Source: an uncultured Clostridium sp.
GTDB lineage: Bacteria; Bacillota; Clostridia; Lachnospirales; Lachnospiraceae
DNA: 64,000 bases
Reading direction: 5' to 3'
Assembly (NCBI RefSeq): GCF_900547735.1
Contig: NZ_URHZ01000013.1
Coordinates: forward strand, 1-64,000
Within the stretch, counting starts at the first letter, position 1, and each line of letters starts with the position of its first letter. A program made the position numbers and the translations under genes. Shown in pieces: positions 8,224 to 16,536 of this stretch. Below the pieces are notes generated by a model. That model saw nothing but the letters and a program-made list of their open reading frames with translations. It was not told the DNA's origin and did not search any database.

Positions 8224-9216
8224 ATGGGACAGTATATTGTATTAGACTTGGAATGGAATCAGAGTCCTCTTGGGAAAGACGGCTCGATGGACCGGCTGCC
8301 GTTTGAGATTATAGAGATAGGCGCGGTCAAGCTGAATACGAGCCTGCAGATCATATCGGAATTTCACCGCCTGATCCGCCCCAGGGTATATCGGCAGATG
8401 CACTTTAAGATATCCGAAGTAACCCATATGTCCATGGAAGAACTAAACATGGAGGGCGAAGAATTCGGAAAAGCCATGGAAGAATTTCTGGCCTGGTGCG
8501 GAGATGATTACAAATTCTGTACATGGGGTACCATGGATCTGACGGAGCTTCAGAGAAATATGGTGTACCACGGGCTGGACATACCTTTTAAGATGCCGCT
8601 GCTTTATTATGACCTTCAGAAGATCTACGGTCTTATCAAGGGGGACAAACGCAAGGATTCCCTGGACACGGTTGTGGAGGAGCTGGGTATTGCGGAGGAC
8701 AGGCCGTTTCACAGGGCGCTGGACGATGCGTACTATACGGGCCGTATTATGGCTGAGATGGATTTCTACAGCATGGTGGAATACGTTTCCGTGGATTATT
8801 ACAGACTGCCGGAGACGGAAGAGGAAGAGATTTATCTGGAATTTCCCGGATACGCAAAGTTTGTATCCAGGACTTACGATACAAAAGAGAAGGTGTTGGA
8901 AGAGCGAAGGATAACGGATATGGTCTGTTATAAATGCCACCGCACCCTCAGGAAAAAAATAAGGTGGTTTTCTTCAAACCAGAAGTTCTATTTCTGCCTT
9001 TCATATTGTCCGGAACATGGCTATATGAAGGGGAAAATCCGCATGAAGAAGTCGGAGGACGGCAGCGTCTATGCAGTAAAGACGACAAAGCTGACCGGCG
9101 AGGAGGGCGCAGCCCTGATCATGAAGAAGAAGGAAGAGGCGAAGAAGAAACGCACGGAGAGAAATAAAGCCAAACGTGCGTGTAAACACGATTCGGAAGA
9201 TGAATGGCAGCAGTGA
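8224..9216 (+). CDS. DEDDh 3'-5' exonuclease (KapD/ERI-1-like) with C-terminal zinc motif
   Basis: Exonuclease of the RNase T/DnaQ fold, 330 residues from ATG 8224. The first acidic motif is YIVLDLEWNQ (Asp8, Glu10), the second TWGTMDLTEL, and the third FHRALDDAYYTG with the His-x4-Asp of the DEDDh class. This resembles KapD-type proteins. The C-terminal third is unusual: a CYKC pair, then a Cys and CPEH, which could bind zinc, followed by a Lys/Glu-rich tail that may contact nucleic acid. A TTG at 8209 would add five residues, but the ATG keeps the motif at the expected distance. It appears monocistronic, bounded by a promoter and a strong terminator. Substrate (RNA or DNA) is unknown. Confidence 0.8.
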   Translation: MGQYIVLDLEWNQSPLGKDGSMDRLPFEIIEIGAVKLNTSLQIISEFHRLIRPRVYRQMHFKISEVTHMSMEELNMEGEEFGKAMEEFLAWCGDDYKFCTWGTMDLTELQRNMVYHGLDIPFKMPLLYYDLQKIYGLIKGDKRKDSLDTVVEELGIAEDRPFHRALDDAYYTGRIMAEMDFYSMVEYVSVDYYRLPETEEEEIYLEFPGYAKFVSRTYDTKEKVLEERRITDMVCYKCHRTLRKKIRWFSSNQKFYFCLSYCPEHGYMKGKIRMKKSEDGSVYAVKTTKLTGEEGAALIMKKKEEAKKKRTERNKAKRACKHDSEDEWQQ

Positions 9217-9247
9217 TGCCGGTTTAGATGAATAAGAGAAATAGGTT

Positions 9248-9286
9248 GGCGGTAATATATCGGGACGATATATTACCGCCTTTTTC
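9248..9286 (+). terminator. Rho-independent terminator after the exonuclease
   Basis: A perfect 15-base stem (9248-9262 with 9266-9280), a 3-base loop and a T-run from 9281. It separates the exonuclease from scrR. Confidence 0.95.
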
Positions 9287-9361
9287 ATATTCCCCTTGCC
9301 ATGCCCGTCAACACCGGATAAAATAAAATCAGACGATAAAGTGCGTGAAAGGGCAGAGGAA

Positions 9362-10354
9362 ATGACAAGAAAGATTACGATGGCGGACATCGCCGAGATG
9401 GCGGGCGTGACAAAAAGCACGGTATCCCGTTATTTTAACGGCGGTTATGTCAAGCAGGAGACCAGGGAGCGGATCCAGGAAATAATTAAAGAATATAATT
9501 ATGAGCCCAATACGTTTGCCAGATTGAACGCCAGGGAAAGCAATGTGATCGGCGTGGTCGTTCCCACGCTGAATTCCAAGGTGACGAGCCGTGTTATCAC
9601 AAGCATCGACCGTTATCTGAGGAACCAGGGATACGAGACGTTAATTAAGAACTCGGATCACGACAGTGAGCTGGAGCTTAAGAATATTCAGCGGCTGATC
9701 AGCCTGAATGTGGACGGAATCCTGTTCAGTGCAATTACCCTTACGAAAGCACACAGGGAGCTGATTGCAAACTGCGGGATTCCTGTTGTAGTCCTCGCGC
9801 AGGAATGGGAAGAGGGAATTGCCGTCGTAGACGACGACTACAGCGCAGGCCGCCGGATGGGGGAATACATCGGGAAAAATCATCCGCAGCGGGTGGCTTA
9901 TATTGGCGTCGGTGAATCGGATGCGGCCGTGGGGATACAGCGGAAGAGAGGGGTTCTCGACGGACTTAAGTCCTGCGGCGTGCCCGAAGCGCTGGTCGTA
10001 ACGGGAGATTACAGCTATGAGAGCGGCCAGGCGTCAATGAAAGAAATTTTGAATTCAGGTCCTGTGGATGCGGTTATCTGCGCAACGGACCGGCTGGCTT
10101 ACGGCGCATACCGTATACTGCAGCAGGCGGGACTGCGGATCCCTGAGGACGTGTCGGTGGCCGGATTTGGCGGCTATGATGAGAGCGAGCTTTTGAGTCC
10201 GGAACTGACGACCCTTAAGTTTGATTCCTACGCAATGGGATATCTGGGTGCGGAGACGCTTTTAAAAATTATAAAAAGGGAACCGGTTCCAAAGAAACAG
10301 GTTGTAGGATATGAATTTATCTGTGGAAACAGCGTGAGAGTGGATGGAACATAA
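9362..10354 (+). CDS. scrR: LacI-family sucrose operon repressor ScrR
   Basis: DNA-binding repressor, 330 residues. The N-terminal helix-turn-helix reads ITMADIAEMAGVTKSTVSRYFNGG, a LacI-family signature; the rest is a periplasmic-binding-protein-like effector domain with VIGVVVPTLNSKV and CATDRLAYGAYRIL. The ATG at 9362 is preferred over the frame's upstream TTG (9296) because AAAGGG sits 8 bases before it and family proteins start close to the HTH. The gene lies directly upstream of a sucrose-type PTS and hydrolase/kinase, with two operator-like palindromes between them, supporting the ScrR assignment. The expected inducer is fructose or a fructose phosphate. Confidence 0.88.
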   Translation: MTRKITMADIAEMAGVTKSTVSRYFNGGYVKQETRERIQEIIKEYNYEPNTFARLNARESNVIGVVVPTLNSKVTSRVITSIDRYLRNQGYETLIKNSDHDSELELKNIQRLISLNVDGILFSAITLTKAHRELIANCGIPVVVLAQEWEEGIAVVDDDYSAGRRMGEYIGKNHPQRVAYIGVGESDAAVGIQRKRGVLDGLKSCGVPEALVVTGDYSYESGQASMKEILNSGPVDAVICATDRLAYGAYRILQQAGLRIPEDVSVAGFGGYDESELLSPELTTLKFDSYAMGYLGAETLLKIIKREPVPKKQVVGYEFICGNSVRVDGT

Positions 10355-10476
10355 GGGGCCGCGGCAGGAGGACAGACTGGCAAAGATGTTTCGGACGAGT
10401 CTCCTTCCCCGGACGGGGGACGCCGGCAGGGAAATCAGCATCGGAAAAAGTCCGGCTCCGTGTGCAGTCGGAGGGT

Positions 10477-10518
10477 AAAAAAGTATTCTGAGGAGAAAAA
10501 TCCTTAGAATACTTTTTT
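10477..10518 (+). terminator. Terminator after scrR
   Basis: An 18-base stem (10477-10494 with 10501-10518), nearly perfect, with an A-rich left end and T-rich right end, so it could work in either direction. The loop is GAAAAA. Confidence 0.9.
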
Positions 10519-10587
10519 GATTGGCTGCTTTAGCGACTAAAATTGTATAAACTGCACAAAAATAAGAGAGAAAATTCTACACCTCAA

Positions 10588-10605
10588 TGTGGAATCGGTT
10601 CCACA
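10588..10605. promoter_or_regulatory. ScrR operator O1
   Basis: TGTGGAATCGGTTCCACA is a near-perfect palindrome with a central CG, typical of LacI-family sites. It ends 7 bases upstream of the -35 box. It matches O2 closely (GGAACCGATxCCACA on the same or opposite strand). Confidence 0.85.
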
Positions 10606-10612
10606 AACTGTA

Positions 10613-10641
10613 TTGACTTTCGAACGGGGATGATCTAATAT
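10613..10641 (+). promoter_or_regulatory. scrA promoter
   Basis: TTGACT (10613-10618) and TAATAT (10636-10641) with a 17-base spacer. It lies between the two ScrR-type operators. Confidence 0.88.
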
Positions 10642-10646
10642 TTAAA

Positions 10647-10664
10647 TATGGAACCGATACCACA
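10647..10664. promoter_or_regulatory. ScrR operator O2
   Basis: TATGGAACCGATACCACA is an imperfect palindrome starting 6 bases after the -10 box, so a bound repressor would cover the transcription start. Confidence 0.85.
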
Positions 10665-10691
10665 AATAGTTGCAGAGAAGGGGTTATAGTT

Positions 10692-12761
10692 ATGAATTAT
10701 GAGAAGATTGCCAGTGAAGTAATCCGTTATGTAGGCGGAAAGGGGAATATCAAATCGGTGGCTCATTGTGCGACCAGGCTGCGTTTTCAACTGAGGAATA
10801 ATGAACTGAGGGATGAGGAGGCCCTGGGCGGTGTCGAGGGTGTCAAAGGTGTTTTTCTGACTCAGTCACAGTTCCAGATTATATTCGGCTCGGGAACCGT
10901 TAATCTGGTGTGCCAGGAAGTCCAGAAACAGTTAGGAACCGCGAACGAGACCGGGGATGAAGCGGACGGGAAGACGGAGAAAAAAGGGAATCCGCTCCAG
11001 CGTTTTGTAAAGATGTTAAGCGATATTTTTGTTCCGATTATTCCCGCCATTGTGGCCGGCGGTCTTTTGATGGGACTTAACAACCTGCTGACCTCCGGGC
11101 TGTTCCACGGACAGTCGGTGATTGAGATGTATCCTCAGTGGCAGGGACTGGCAACGGCGATTAATACATTTGCCAGCGCACCGTTTACCTTTCTGCCCGT
11201 CCTGATAGGATTCAGCGCGACGAAGAAATTCGGCGGCAATCCGTTTCTGGGAGCGGCCATGGGCATGATCATGGTTCATCCGGATTTGATGAACGCCTAT
11301 CAGATAGGAGTGGGAACCGCACCGGTCTGGAATATGTTCGGACTGGACATTGCGGCTATCGGCTATCAGGGAACCGTCCTTCCGGTACTGGCGGTATCAT
11401 GGATTCTAGCCAATCTGGAAAAACGGCTGCACAGAGTTACACCGTCCTGGCTGGATAACCTGACGACACCGCTGCTGTCTATTCTCGTTACATCATTTTT
11501 AACTTTTATCTTTGTGGGGCCGCTGCTCCGCGAGGCCGGAAACCTTCTGGCAGCAGGCATCACATGGCTTTACAATACACTGGGACCGGTCGGCGGCGCT
11601 TTGTTCGGGCTTGCCTATGCGCCAATCACATTGACCGGTATGCATCACAGCTTTATCGCGATTGAGACGCAGTTGATTGCCGACAGTGTCCATACGGGCG
11701 GAAGTTTTATTTTCTCGACCGCAAGTATGAACAATGTGGCTCAGGGCGCCGCCGTACTGGCTGTCCTGATGCTGACAAAGAACGAAAGAATGAAATCCAT
11801 CTGTTCCGCGTCCGGTATATCCGCACTTTTGGGAATTACGGAACCGGCCATGTTCGGTGTGACTCTTAAACTGAAATATCCATTTTACGCGGCAATAGCC
11901 GGATCGGCAGTGGGCAGCGCCTATCTGGCCTGGACGAAGACACTGGCACAGGCTCTGGGGGCCGCCGGTCTTCCGGGATTCATTTCCATGAAACCGGATC
12001 ACTATCTGAATTTTGCAATAGGACTGATTTTATCCATGGGCGTTTCCTTCCTGCTGACGGTGTTTTTCTGGAAAAAATATGGCCTGGGGCAGGCAGAGGC
12101 CGCCGGGGAGAATGGAGGACAGAAGAAAGCTCTGAATGAGTCGGATGTGGTAGATGGCATGGCTGGAGAAGAAGCAAAGGAAGAGGACGCAAAGGAAGAA
12201 GATGCAAAGGAAGAGGATGCAAAGGAAGAAGATGCGGAGGAAGAAGCCGCCGAAAGGGAATCGTTAAAAGATAGGCAGGCAGAAGAGAGAACGGAAAAAG
12301 TCCTGGAACTTTATGCGCCTGTAAAGGGAGCGGTACTACCGGTAACGGGTTCCGACGATCCGATGTTTGCATCAAAAGCGCTGGGAGACGGCGTTGCGGT
12401 CAATCCGGCCGAAGGCACGGTCTATGCTCCGTGTGACGGAACTATCAGCCTGCTGTTTCCGACAAAGCATGCGGTCGGCATCACTTCAGAAGCAGGAATT
12501 GACGTGCTGATTCACGTGGGAATTGATACGGTACAGATGAAAGGAGAAGGTTTTGAGGCGTTTACCGAACAGGGAGCAAAGGTTAAAAGGGGCGACCGCC
12601 TGTTATCATTTGACCTCGCGCTGCTGAGAGAAAAGGGCGTCAATCCGCAGACCATGATGATTCTGCCTGAGGCGGGCGGCGTAGAACTGGAGATAATGGA
12701 ATTTGATATGGCGGCGCCGGAAGACCGGATTGCTGTAATCAGTAAAAAGTCAGAGGTTTAA
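10692..12761 (+). CDS. scrA: Sucrose-type PTS permease, IIBCA
   Basis: Imports sucrose as sucrose-6-phosphate. The 689-residue protein has domain order IIB, IIC, IIA. IIB (about 1-85) has Cys26 in HCATRLRF, the phosphorylation site; IIC (about 100-475) is a hydrophobic glucose-superfamily channel with GMHHSF and GITEPAMFGV; IIA (about 535-689) has phospho-His608 in LIHVGIDT. The IIC-IIA linker contains five 15-base repeats giving an acidic Lys-Glu-Glu-Asp-Ala tract (residues 495-519). A good ribosome binding site (GAAGGGG) precedes the ATG. Trehalose- or beta-glucoside-type permeases look similar, but the downstream hydrolase/fructokinase fusion points to sucrose. Confidence 0.9.
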   Translation: MNYEKIASEVIRYVGGKGNIKSVAHCATRLRFQLRNNELRDEEALGGVEGVKGVFLTQSQFQIIFGSGTVNLVCQEVQKQLGTANETGDEADGKTEKKGNPLQRFVKMLSDIFVPIIPAIVAGGLLMGLNNLLTSGLFHGQSVIEMYPQWQGLATAINTFASAPFTFLPVLIGFSATKKFGGNPFLGAAMGMIMVHPDLMNAYQIGVGTAPVWNMFGLDIAAIGYQGTVLPVLAVSWILANLEKRLHRVTPSWLDNLTTPLLSILVTSFLTFIFVGPLLREAGNLLAAGITWLYNTLGPVGGALFGLAYAPITLTGMHHSFIAIETQLIADSVHTGGSFIFSTASMNNVAQGAAVLAVLMLTKNERMKSICSASGISALLGITEPAMFGVTLKLKYPFYAAIAGSAVGSAYLAWTKTLAQALGAAGLPGFISMKPDHYLNFAIGLILSMGVSFLLTVFFWKKYGLGQAEAAGENGGQKKALNESDVVDGMAGEEAKEEDAKEEDAKEEDAKEEDAEEEAAERESLKDRQAEERTEKVLELYAPVKGAVLPVTGSDDPMFASKALGDGVAVNPAEGTVYAPCDGTISLLFPTKHAVGITSEAGIDVLIHVGIDTVQMKGEGFEAFTEQGAKVKRGDRLLSFDLALLREKGVNPQTMMILPEAGGVELEIMEFDMAAPEDRIAVISKKSEV
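12174..12248 (+). repeat. Five tandem 15-bp units inside scrA
   Basis: Four near-identical in-frame copies of GCAAAGGAAGAGGAC-type units and a fifth diverged one. Each encodes Ala-Lys/Glu-Glu-Glu-Asp/Ala. They form the flexible linker between IIC and IIA and look prone to length change. Confidence 0.9.
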
Positions 12762-12762
12762 A

Positions 12763-15243
12763 ATGGAAAAATATCAGAAAGTATATAGGTCAGACTACGA
12801 GCAGTGGTACAGAGACAACAGGAATTACAGGGAAAAGGTAAAAAATGCTCCGGGGCGGCTTAAATACCACCTGATGCCGGAAACGGGCTGGCTGAATGAC
12901 CCGAACGGCCTCTGTGAGAAGGATGGTACTTATCATATTTATTATCAGTATACGCCGTTCGAACCGACGGGGGAGATAAAGCTCTGGGGACATTACACCA
13001 CAAAAGATTTTATCCGCTATGAGGACAGAGGGCCGTTTTTGTTTCCCGATAACGACTTTGACGCCCATGGCGTATACTCCGGTTCCGCCTTTGTTGAGAA
13101 CGGGGTGATCCATTACTTTTATACGGGCAATATCAAACTGTTCGACCGGGATGATTACGATTATATCACGGCCGGCCGAGGCAGTAATACGCTCCATTTC
13201 ACCAGCAGGGACGGTGATGAGGCGGGGCCTAAGGAGCTCATTTTTACAAATCGGGATTATCCGCAGGATGTAAGCTGCCATGTGAGAGATCCCAAGGTAT
13301 TTAAGAAAAATGGCGCTTATTATATGGTTCTCGGAGCCAGGGACCGGGAGAACCGCGGGCTCGTTTTACTGTATCGATCGGATGACCTGAAAAACTGGAA
13401 ATATGATAACCGGATTACGACAAAAGAGCCGTTCGGATATATGTGGGAGTGCCCGGATTTGTTTGAATTGGACGGACAGTTATGTATGATTAACTGTCCC
13501 CAGGGAGTCGGTCCCCGGGGAATCGACTATCGGAATGTGCATCAGTGTACGGTTATGCCACTGAACTGGGATTTTGAGCGTAACACCTGCGGAATCGAGG
13601 AAGAAAAGATTCGGATGGTGGACCGGGGGTTCGATTTTTACGCACCTCAGACCTTCTGTGACGAAAAAGGGCGCAGGATTCTGATTGGATGGATGGGAAT
13701 TCCGGATGCCGAATATGGAAATCCGACGGTGGAGGACGGGTGGCAGCACGCCCTGACTCTCCCGAGGGAGCTTCATATGAAGGATGGGAAATTGATCCAG
13801 ACGCCGGTTGAGGAGCTGAACATGCTATGCGGTGAGGAGCACTGTTATGAGAGCAAGGAGAAGCTGAACGAAGCGGATGAAGATCAGCTGGTATTTGAGG
13901 CGGAGATTTGCTTCCATTTCTGCGAGGATGGTTCCTGCGATGATAATTCCTGTGATGATACGGCGATACAACTGAGAAAAGGAACAAAACTCACCTACAG
14001 CCGCACGGACGGATTGTTGACACTTTCTCTGAAAGAGGGCGGATATGGCCGTACGGAAAGAAGCGTGAAGATAAAGGCGCTTGATAATTTGCGGATTTAT
14101 TCCGACACGACTTCCCTGGAGATATTTGTCAATGACGGAGAAGAGGTATTCACGACAAGAGTATATGGGAAAAGGGGCGGTTTTCGGATAGATGGCGGAT
14201 GCAGTGCAAAGGTCAGGTTGTACCGGCTGAATCCTTTTATAATCGACAGAGAGCCGGGACGGCCGGAGACGGAGGAACAGAAAGGACTCTGCGCCATAGG
14301 AGAAGCGCTGATCGATTTTATTCCCGAGCGCAGAGGACAGCGGTTAAAAGATGTGGCGGCCTTCAAACGGGCGGCCGGAGGGGCGCCGGCCAATGTGGCT
14401 GGGGCGGTCAGCCGTCTGGGACTTCCGGCCAGACTCCTGACAAAGACAGGAAACGACGCTTTTGGAGACTACCTGATTGAAAGTTTTGCTGCGGCCGGGA
14501 TAGACACAAGATTTATAAAGAGAGACAGTACCAAAGAGACACCTCTGGCATTCGTCTCCCTGGCGGAAGACGGGAACCGTGATTTCCAGTTTTACCGCAA
14601 AAACAGCGCAGATCTGTTTTATTCCCCGGAAGATGTGACGCCGGCGGTTCTGGATGGCTGCGGAATTCTGCATTTTGGCAGTGTGGATCTGGTGGAGTCA
14701 CCAATGAAGGAGGCTCACAGAAAGCTGATCCGCATGGCGGATGAAAATGGGATCCTGATTTCATTTGATCCGAACCTGCGCCCGTCACTCTGGAATGATG
14801 ATGTGAAATTAAAAGAAACCGTACTCGAATTTTTGCCGAAGGCGGATATTGTCAAGATTTCGGAAGAAGAACTGGAATTTATTACGGGCAGGACGAAAAT
14901 TGAAGAGGCGCTGCCGGAACTGCTGCAGGGGAAGACCCGGTGCGTCCTCTATACACGAGGTAAAGACGGCGCCGCCGCTTACACTGAGAAATGGTCTGTC
15001 TCACGTCCCGGACTCAGGGTTGAGGCAAGAGATACGACCGGAGCCGGTGACTCCTTTACCGGGGCATTTCTCTCACGGCTGCTGTGGTACGGCATTACCG
15101 ATCTGGCGGAAATGTCCGCCGGACAAATGGAAGACTTTCTGGACTTTGCCAATGCCTATGCAGCCCGTACAACGACGGCAGAGGGAGGGCTAACGGCAAT
15201 GGCGCCGAAACCGGAGTTTGACGAGTGGATGAGACGGAAATAA
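12763..15243 (+). CDS. scrB: Fused sucrose-6-phosphate hydrolase and fructokinase
   Basis: A single 826-residue frame carries two enzymes. Residues 1 to about 495 are glycoside hydrolase family 32: WLNDPNG with nucleophile Asp46, RDP with Asp176, and ECPDLF with acid/base Glu229, then a beta-sandwich region. From about 508 a PfkB-family sugar kinase begins (CAIGEALIDF, AAGGAPANVA) and ends with DTTGAGDSFTG, where Asp763 is the catalytic base. Together they would split sucrose-6-phosphate and phosphorylate the released fructose. The junction (about 495-507) is a short polar linker with no internal stop. The gene starts one base after scrA. In most bacteria scrB and scrK are separate genes. A sequencing frameshift joining two genes is possible but unlikely because both domains keep one uninterrupted frame. 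Confidence 0.93.
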   Translation: MEKYQKVYRSDYEQWYRDNRNYREKVKNAPGRLKYHLMPETGWLNDPNGLCEKDGTYHIYYQYTPFEPTGEIKLWGHYTTKDFIRYEDRGPFLFPDNDFDAHGVYSGSAFVENGVIHYFYTGNIKLFDRDDYDYITAGRGSNTLHFTSRDGDEAGPKELIFTNRDYPQDVSCHVRDPKVFKKNGAYYMVLGARDRENRGLVLLYRSDDLKNWKYDNRITTKEPFGYMWECPDLFELDGQLCMINCPQGVGPRGIDYRNVHQCTVMPLNWDFERNTCGIEEEKIRMVDRGFDFYAPQTFCDEKGRRILIGWMGIPDAEYGNPTVEDGWQHALTLPRELHMKDGKLIQTPVEELNMLCGEEHCYESKEKLNEADEDQLVFEAEICFHFCEDGSCDDNSCDDTAIQLRKGTKLTYSRTDGLLTLSLKEGGYGRTERSVKIKALDNLRIYSDTTSLEIFVNDGEEVFTTRVYGKRGGFRIDGGCSAKVRLYRLNPFIIDREPGRPETEEQKGLCAIGEALIDFIPERRGQRLKDVAAFKRAAGGAPANVAGAVSRLGLPARLLTKTGNDAFGDYLIESFAAAGIDTRFIKRDSTKETPLAFVSLAEDGNRDFQFYRKNSADLFYSPEDVTPAVLDGCGILHFGSVDLVESPMKEAHRKLIRMADENGILISFDPNLRPSLWNDDVKLKETVLEFLPKADIVKISEEELEFITGRTKIEEALPELLQGKTRCVLYTRGKDGAAAYTEKWSVSRPGLRVEARDTTGAGDSFTGAFLSRLLWYGITDLAEMSAGQMEDFLDFANAYAARTTTAEGGLTAMAPKPEFDEWMRRK

Positions 15244-15271
15244 ATTATTGGAATTAAAAAATGGCATGAAG

Positions 15272-15326
15272 AGAGGAGGGGATCTCCCCGGCCGGTTTAT
15301 GGCCTGAGAGATACCCTCCTCTTTTG
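15272..15326 (+). terminator. Terminator of the sucrose operon
   Basis: A GC-rich stem (15272-15280 with 15314-15322) with further inner pairing, followed by TTTT. The sucrose operon and the TRAP genes converge here. Confidence 0.8.
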
Positions 15327-15357
15327 AATATTGATTGCATTTTATTTTCTTGTAATT

Positions 15358-16425
15358 CTATTTCAGCACGCCAATCTCTTTGTAATATTTTGCAGCGCCG
15401 TCATGAAGCGGAAGGTCTGCAATATCCGTGATGGCATCTTCTGCCTTTAAACCGGTCATGGAACTGTTGCTTTCAGCCAGCTTGTCTACGTTCTCCCAGA
15501 AGGTTTTTGTCAAATCGTAAACCGTATCCTCGTCCAAATCGGCTGTTGTGAACATAACCATCTTGATGGCTGTGGTCTGGATATCGGAATCCTGGCCGGA
15601 GTAGGTGCCTGCCGGGATAGTGAATTTAGCATACCAGGGGTACTGCTCCTGAAGCGCTGCAATCACATCATCGCCGATATTTAACACTTTTGCATCAGCG
15701 GTGGAGGTAGCTTCTGTTACGGCTGAGTTGCCGAGAGCCGCCATGATCCAGGCGCCGTCAAGCTGTTTATTTCTCATCATGTCTACAGCTTCGGTGAAGC
15801 CGATATTCTCGATTTTGATATCGTCCGGGTAGGTGAGTCCGGCTGCGGTGAAATGGTTTCTGGATTCTCCCTCAGTGGAGCTTCCCACTGCGCCGCTGGC
15901 GAAATGTTTGCCTTTTACATCGGTCAGGCTGTTAATGCCGGAGGCTCCGGTCACGACTACCTGGTTTGGATTGTAGTAGAGGCCTGCGATTACGCGGAAG
16001 TTTTCGTTCTTGCGGCCGTCAAATGTTCCGGTTCCTGTGTAGGATTCATAGCAGTTGCTGCTGATGGCAATACTCACCTGAGCCTCTCCATCGGCCAGCA
16101 GATTCAAGTTCTCAACACCGCCGCCGGATGCCTGGGAGCTTGCTTTCACATAATCAAGTTCCGTGCTCCAGAGGTTGGTGATTGCCGCTCCCAGAGGATA
16201 AAGGGCGCCTGTGGTAGCTGCCGTTGGAAAGTTAATCGTTACGGTATCCTTTTTGTCATCTGCCGCTTTTTCTTCTCCCGCTGCTGCGCTCTCGCCGGAT
16301 TTTGCTTCTTCCGTCTTTGCGGGTTCTTCCTTACTGCTGTTGGAAGAGCTGCAGCCGGTCAGCATGGCTGCGCCCATGGCAAAGCATAAACCCATGGCTA
16401 ATACTTTTTTCATTGATTTTTTCAT
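15358..16425 (-). CDS. TRAP-TAXI solute-binding lipoprotein
   Basis: Extracellular substrate-binding protein of a TAXI-type TRAP transporter. From the ATG at 16425 it has 355 residues, beginning with a lipoprotein signal peptide (basic start, hydrophobic core, lipobox MLTGC with lipidated Cys25) and a Ser/Glu/Lys-rich linker. The mature part has the TAXI-family opening TTGALYPLGAAITNLW. The frame extends 27 codons upstream, but only this ATG has a suitable ribosome binding site (GAGAGGGA) and signal peptide. It follows the fused permease gene with a strong hairpin between them. TAXI proteins often bind glutamate or related acids; the substrate here is not proven. Confidence 0.9.
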   Translation of the reverse strand: MKKSMKKVLAMGLCFAMGAAMLTGCSSSNSSKEEPAKTEEAKSGESAAAGEEKAADDKKDTVTINFPTAATTGALYPLGAAITNLWSTELDYVKASSQASGGGVENLNLLADGEAQVSIAISSNCYESYTGTGTFDGRKNENFRVIAGLYYNPNQVVVTGASGINSLTDVKGKHFASGAVGSSTEGESRNHFTAAGLTYPDDIKIENIGFTEAVDMMRNKQLDGAWIMAALGNSAVTEATSTADAKVLNIGDDVIAALQEQYPWYAKFTIPAGTYSGQDSDIQTTAIKMVMFTTADLDEDTVYDLTKTFWENVDKLAESNSSMTGLKAEDAITDIADLPLHDGAAKYYKEIGVLK

Positions 16426-16510
16426 CTCGTTGTCCCTCTCTTTTTTGACATATTTTCTTGCATGATATATTAATTTGTTTATTAATATCTGAATTAAGCT
16501 GTACATCGGA

Positions 16511-16528
16511 CGGGCCGCTTGCGGCCCG
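16511..16528 (-). promoter_or_regulatory. Intercistronic hairpin between TRAP permease and binding protein
   Basis: An 8-base GC-only stem (CGGGCCGC with GCGGCCCG) and a 2-base loop, 8 bases after the permease stop and without a T-run. It is more likely an mRNA-stabilising or expression-balancing element than a full terminator. Confidence 0.6.
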
Positions 16529-16536
16529 CCCGAAAA

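Larger units (their letters stand above)
10355..10691. other. scrR-scrA intergenic control region
   Basis: This 337-base gap holds the scrR terminator (10477-10518), two ScrR-type operators and the scrA promoter. Bases 10355-10470 show nothing recognisable. Confidence 0.8.

Noticed and set aside
12174..12248. Repeat tract considered as a CRISPR-like array
   Set aside because: Units are contiguous without spacers, in frame and inside a coding sequence.
15290..15325. TPP-riboswitch-like CTGAGAGATACCC downstream of the sucrose operon
   Set aside because: The rest of the riboswitch (second conserved arm with ACCTGAT and GCGTAGGGA) is absent, the gene it would control is not thiamine-related, and the bases are fully explained by a terminator stem.
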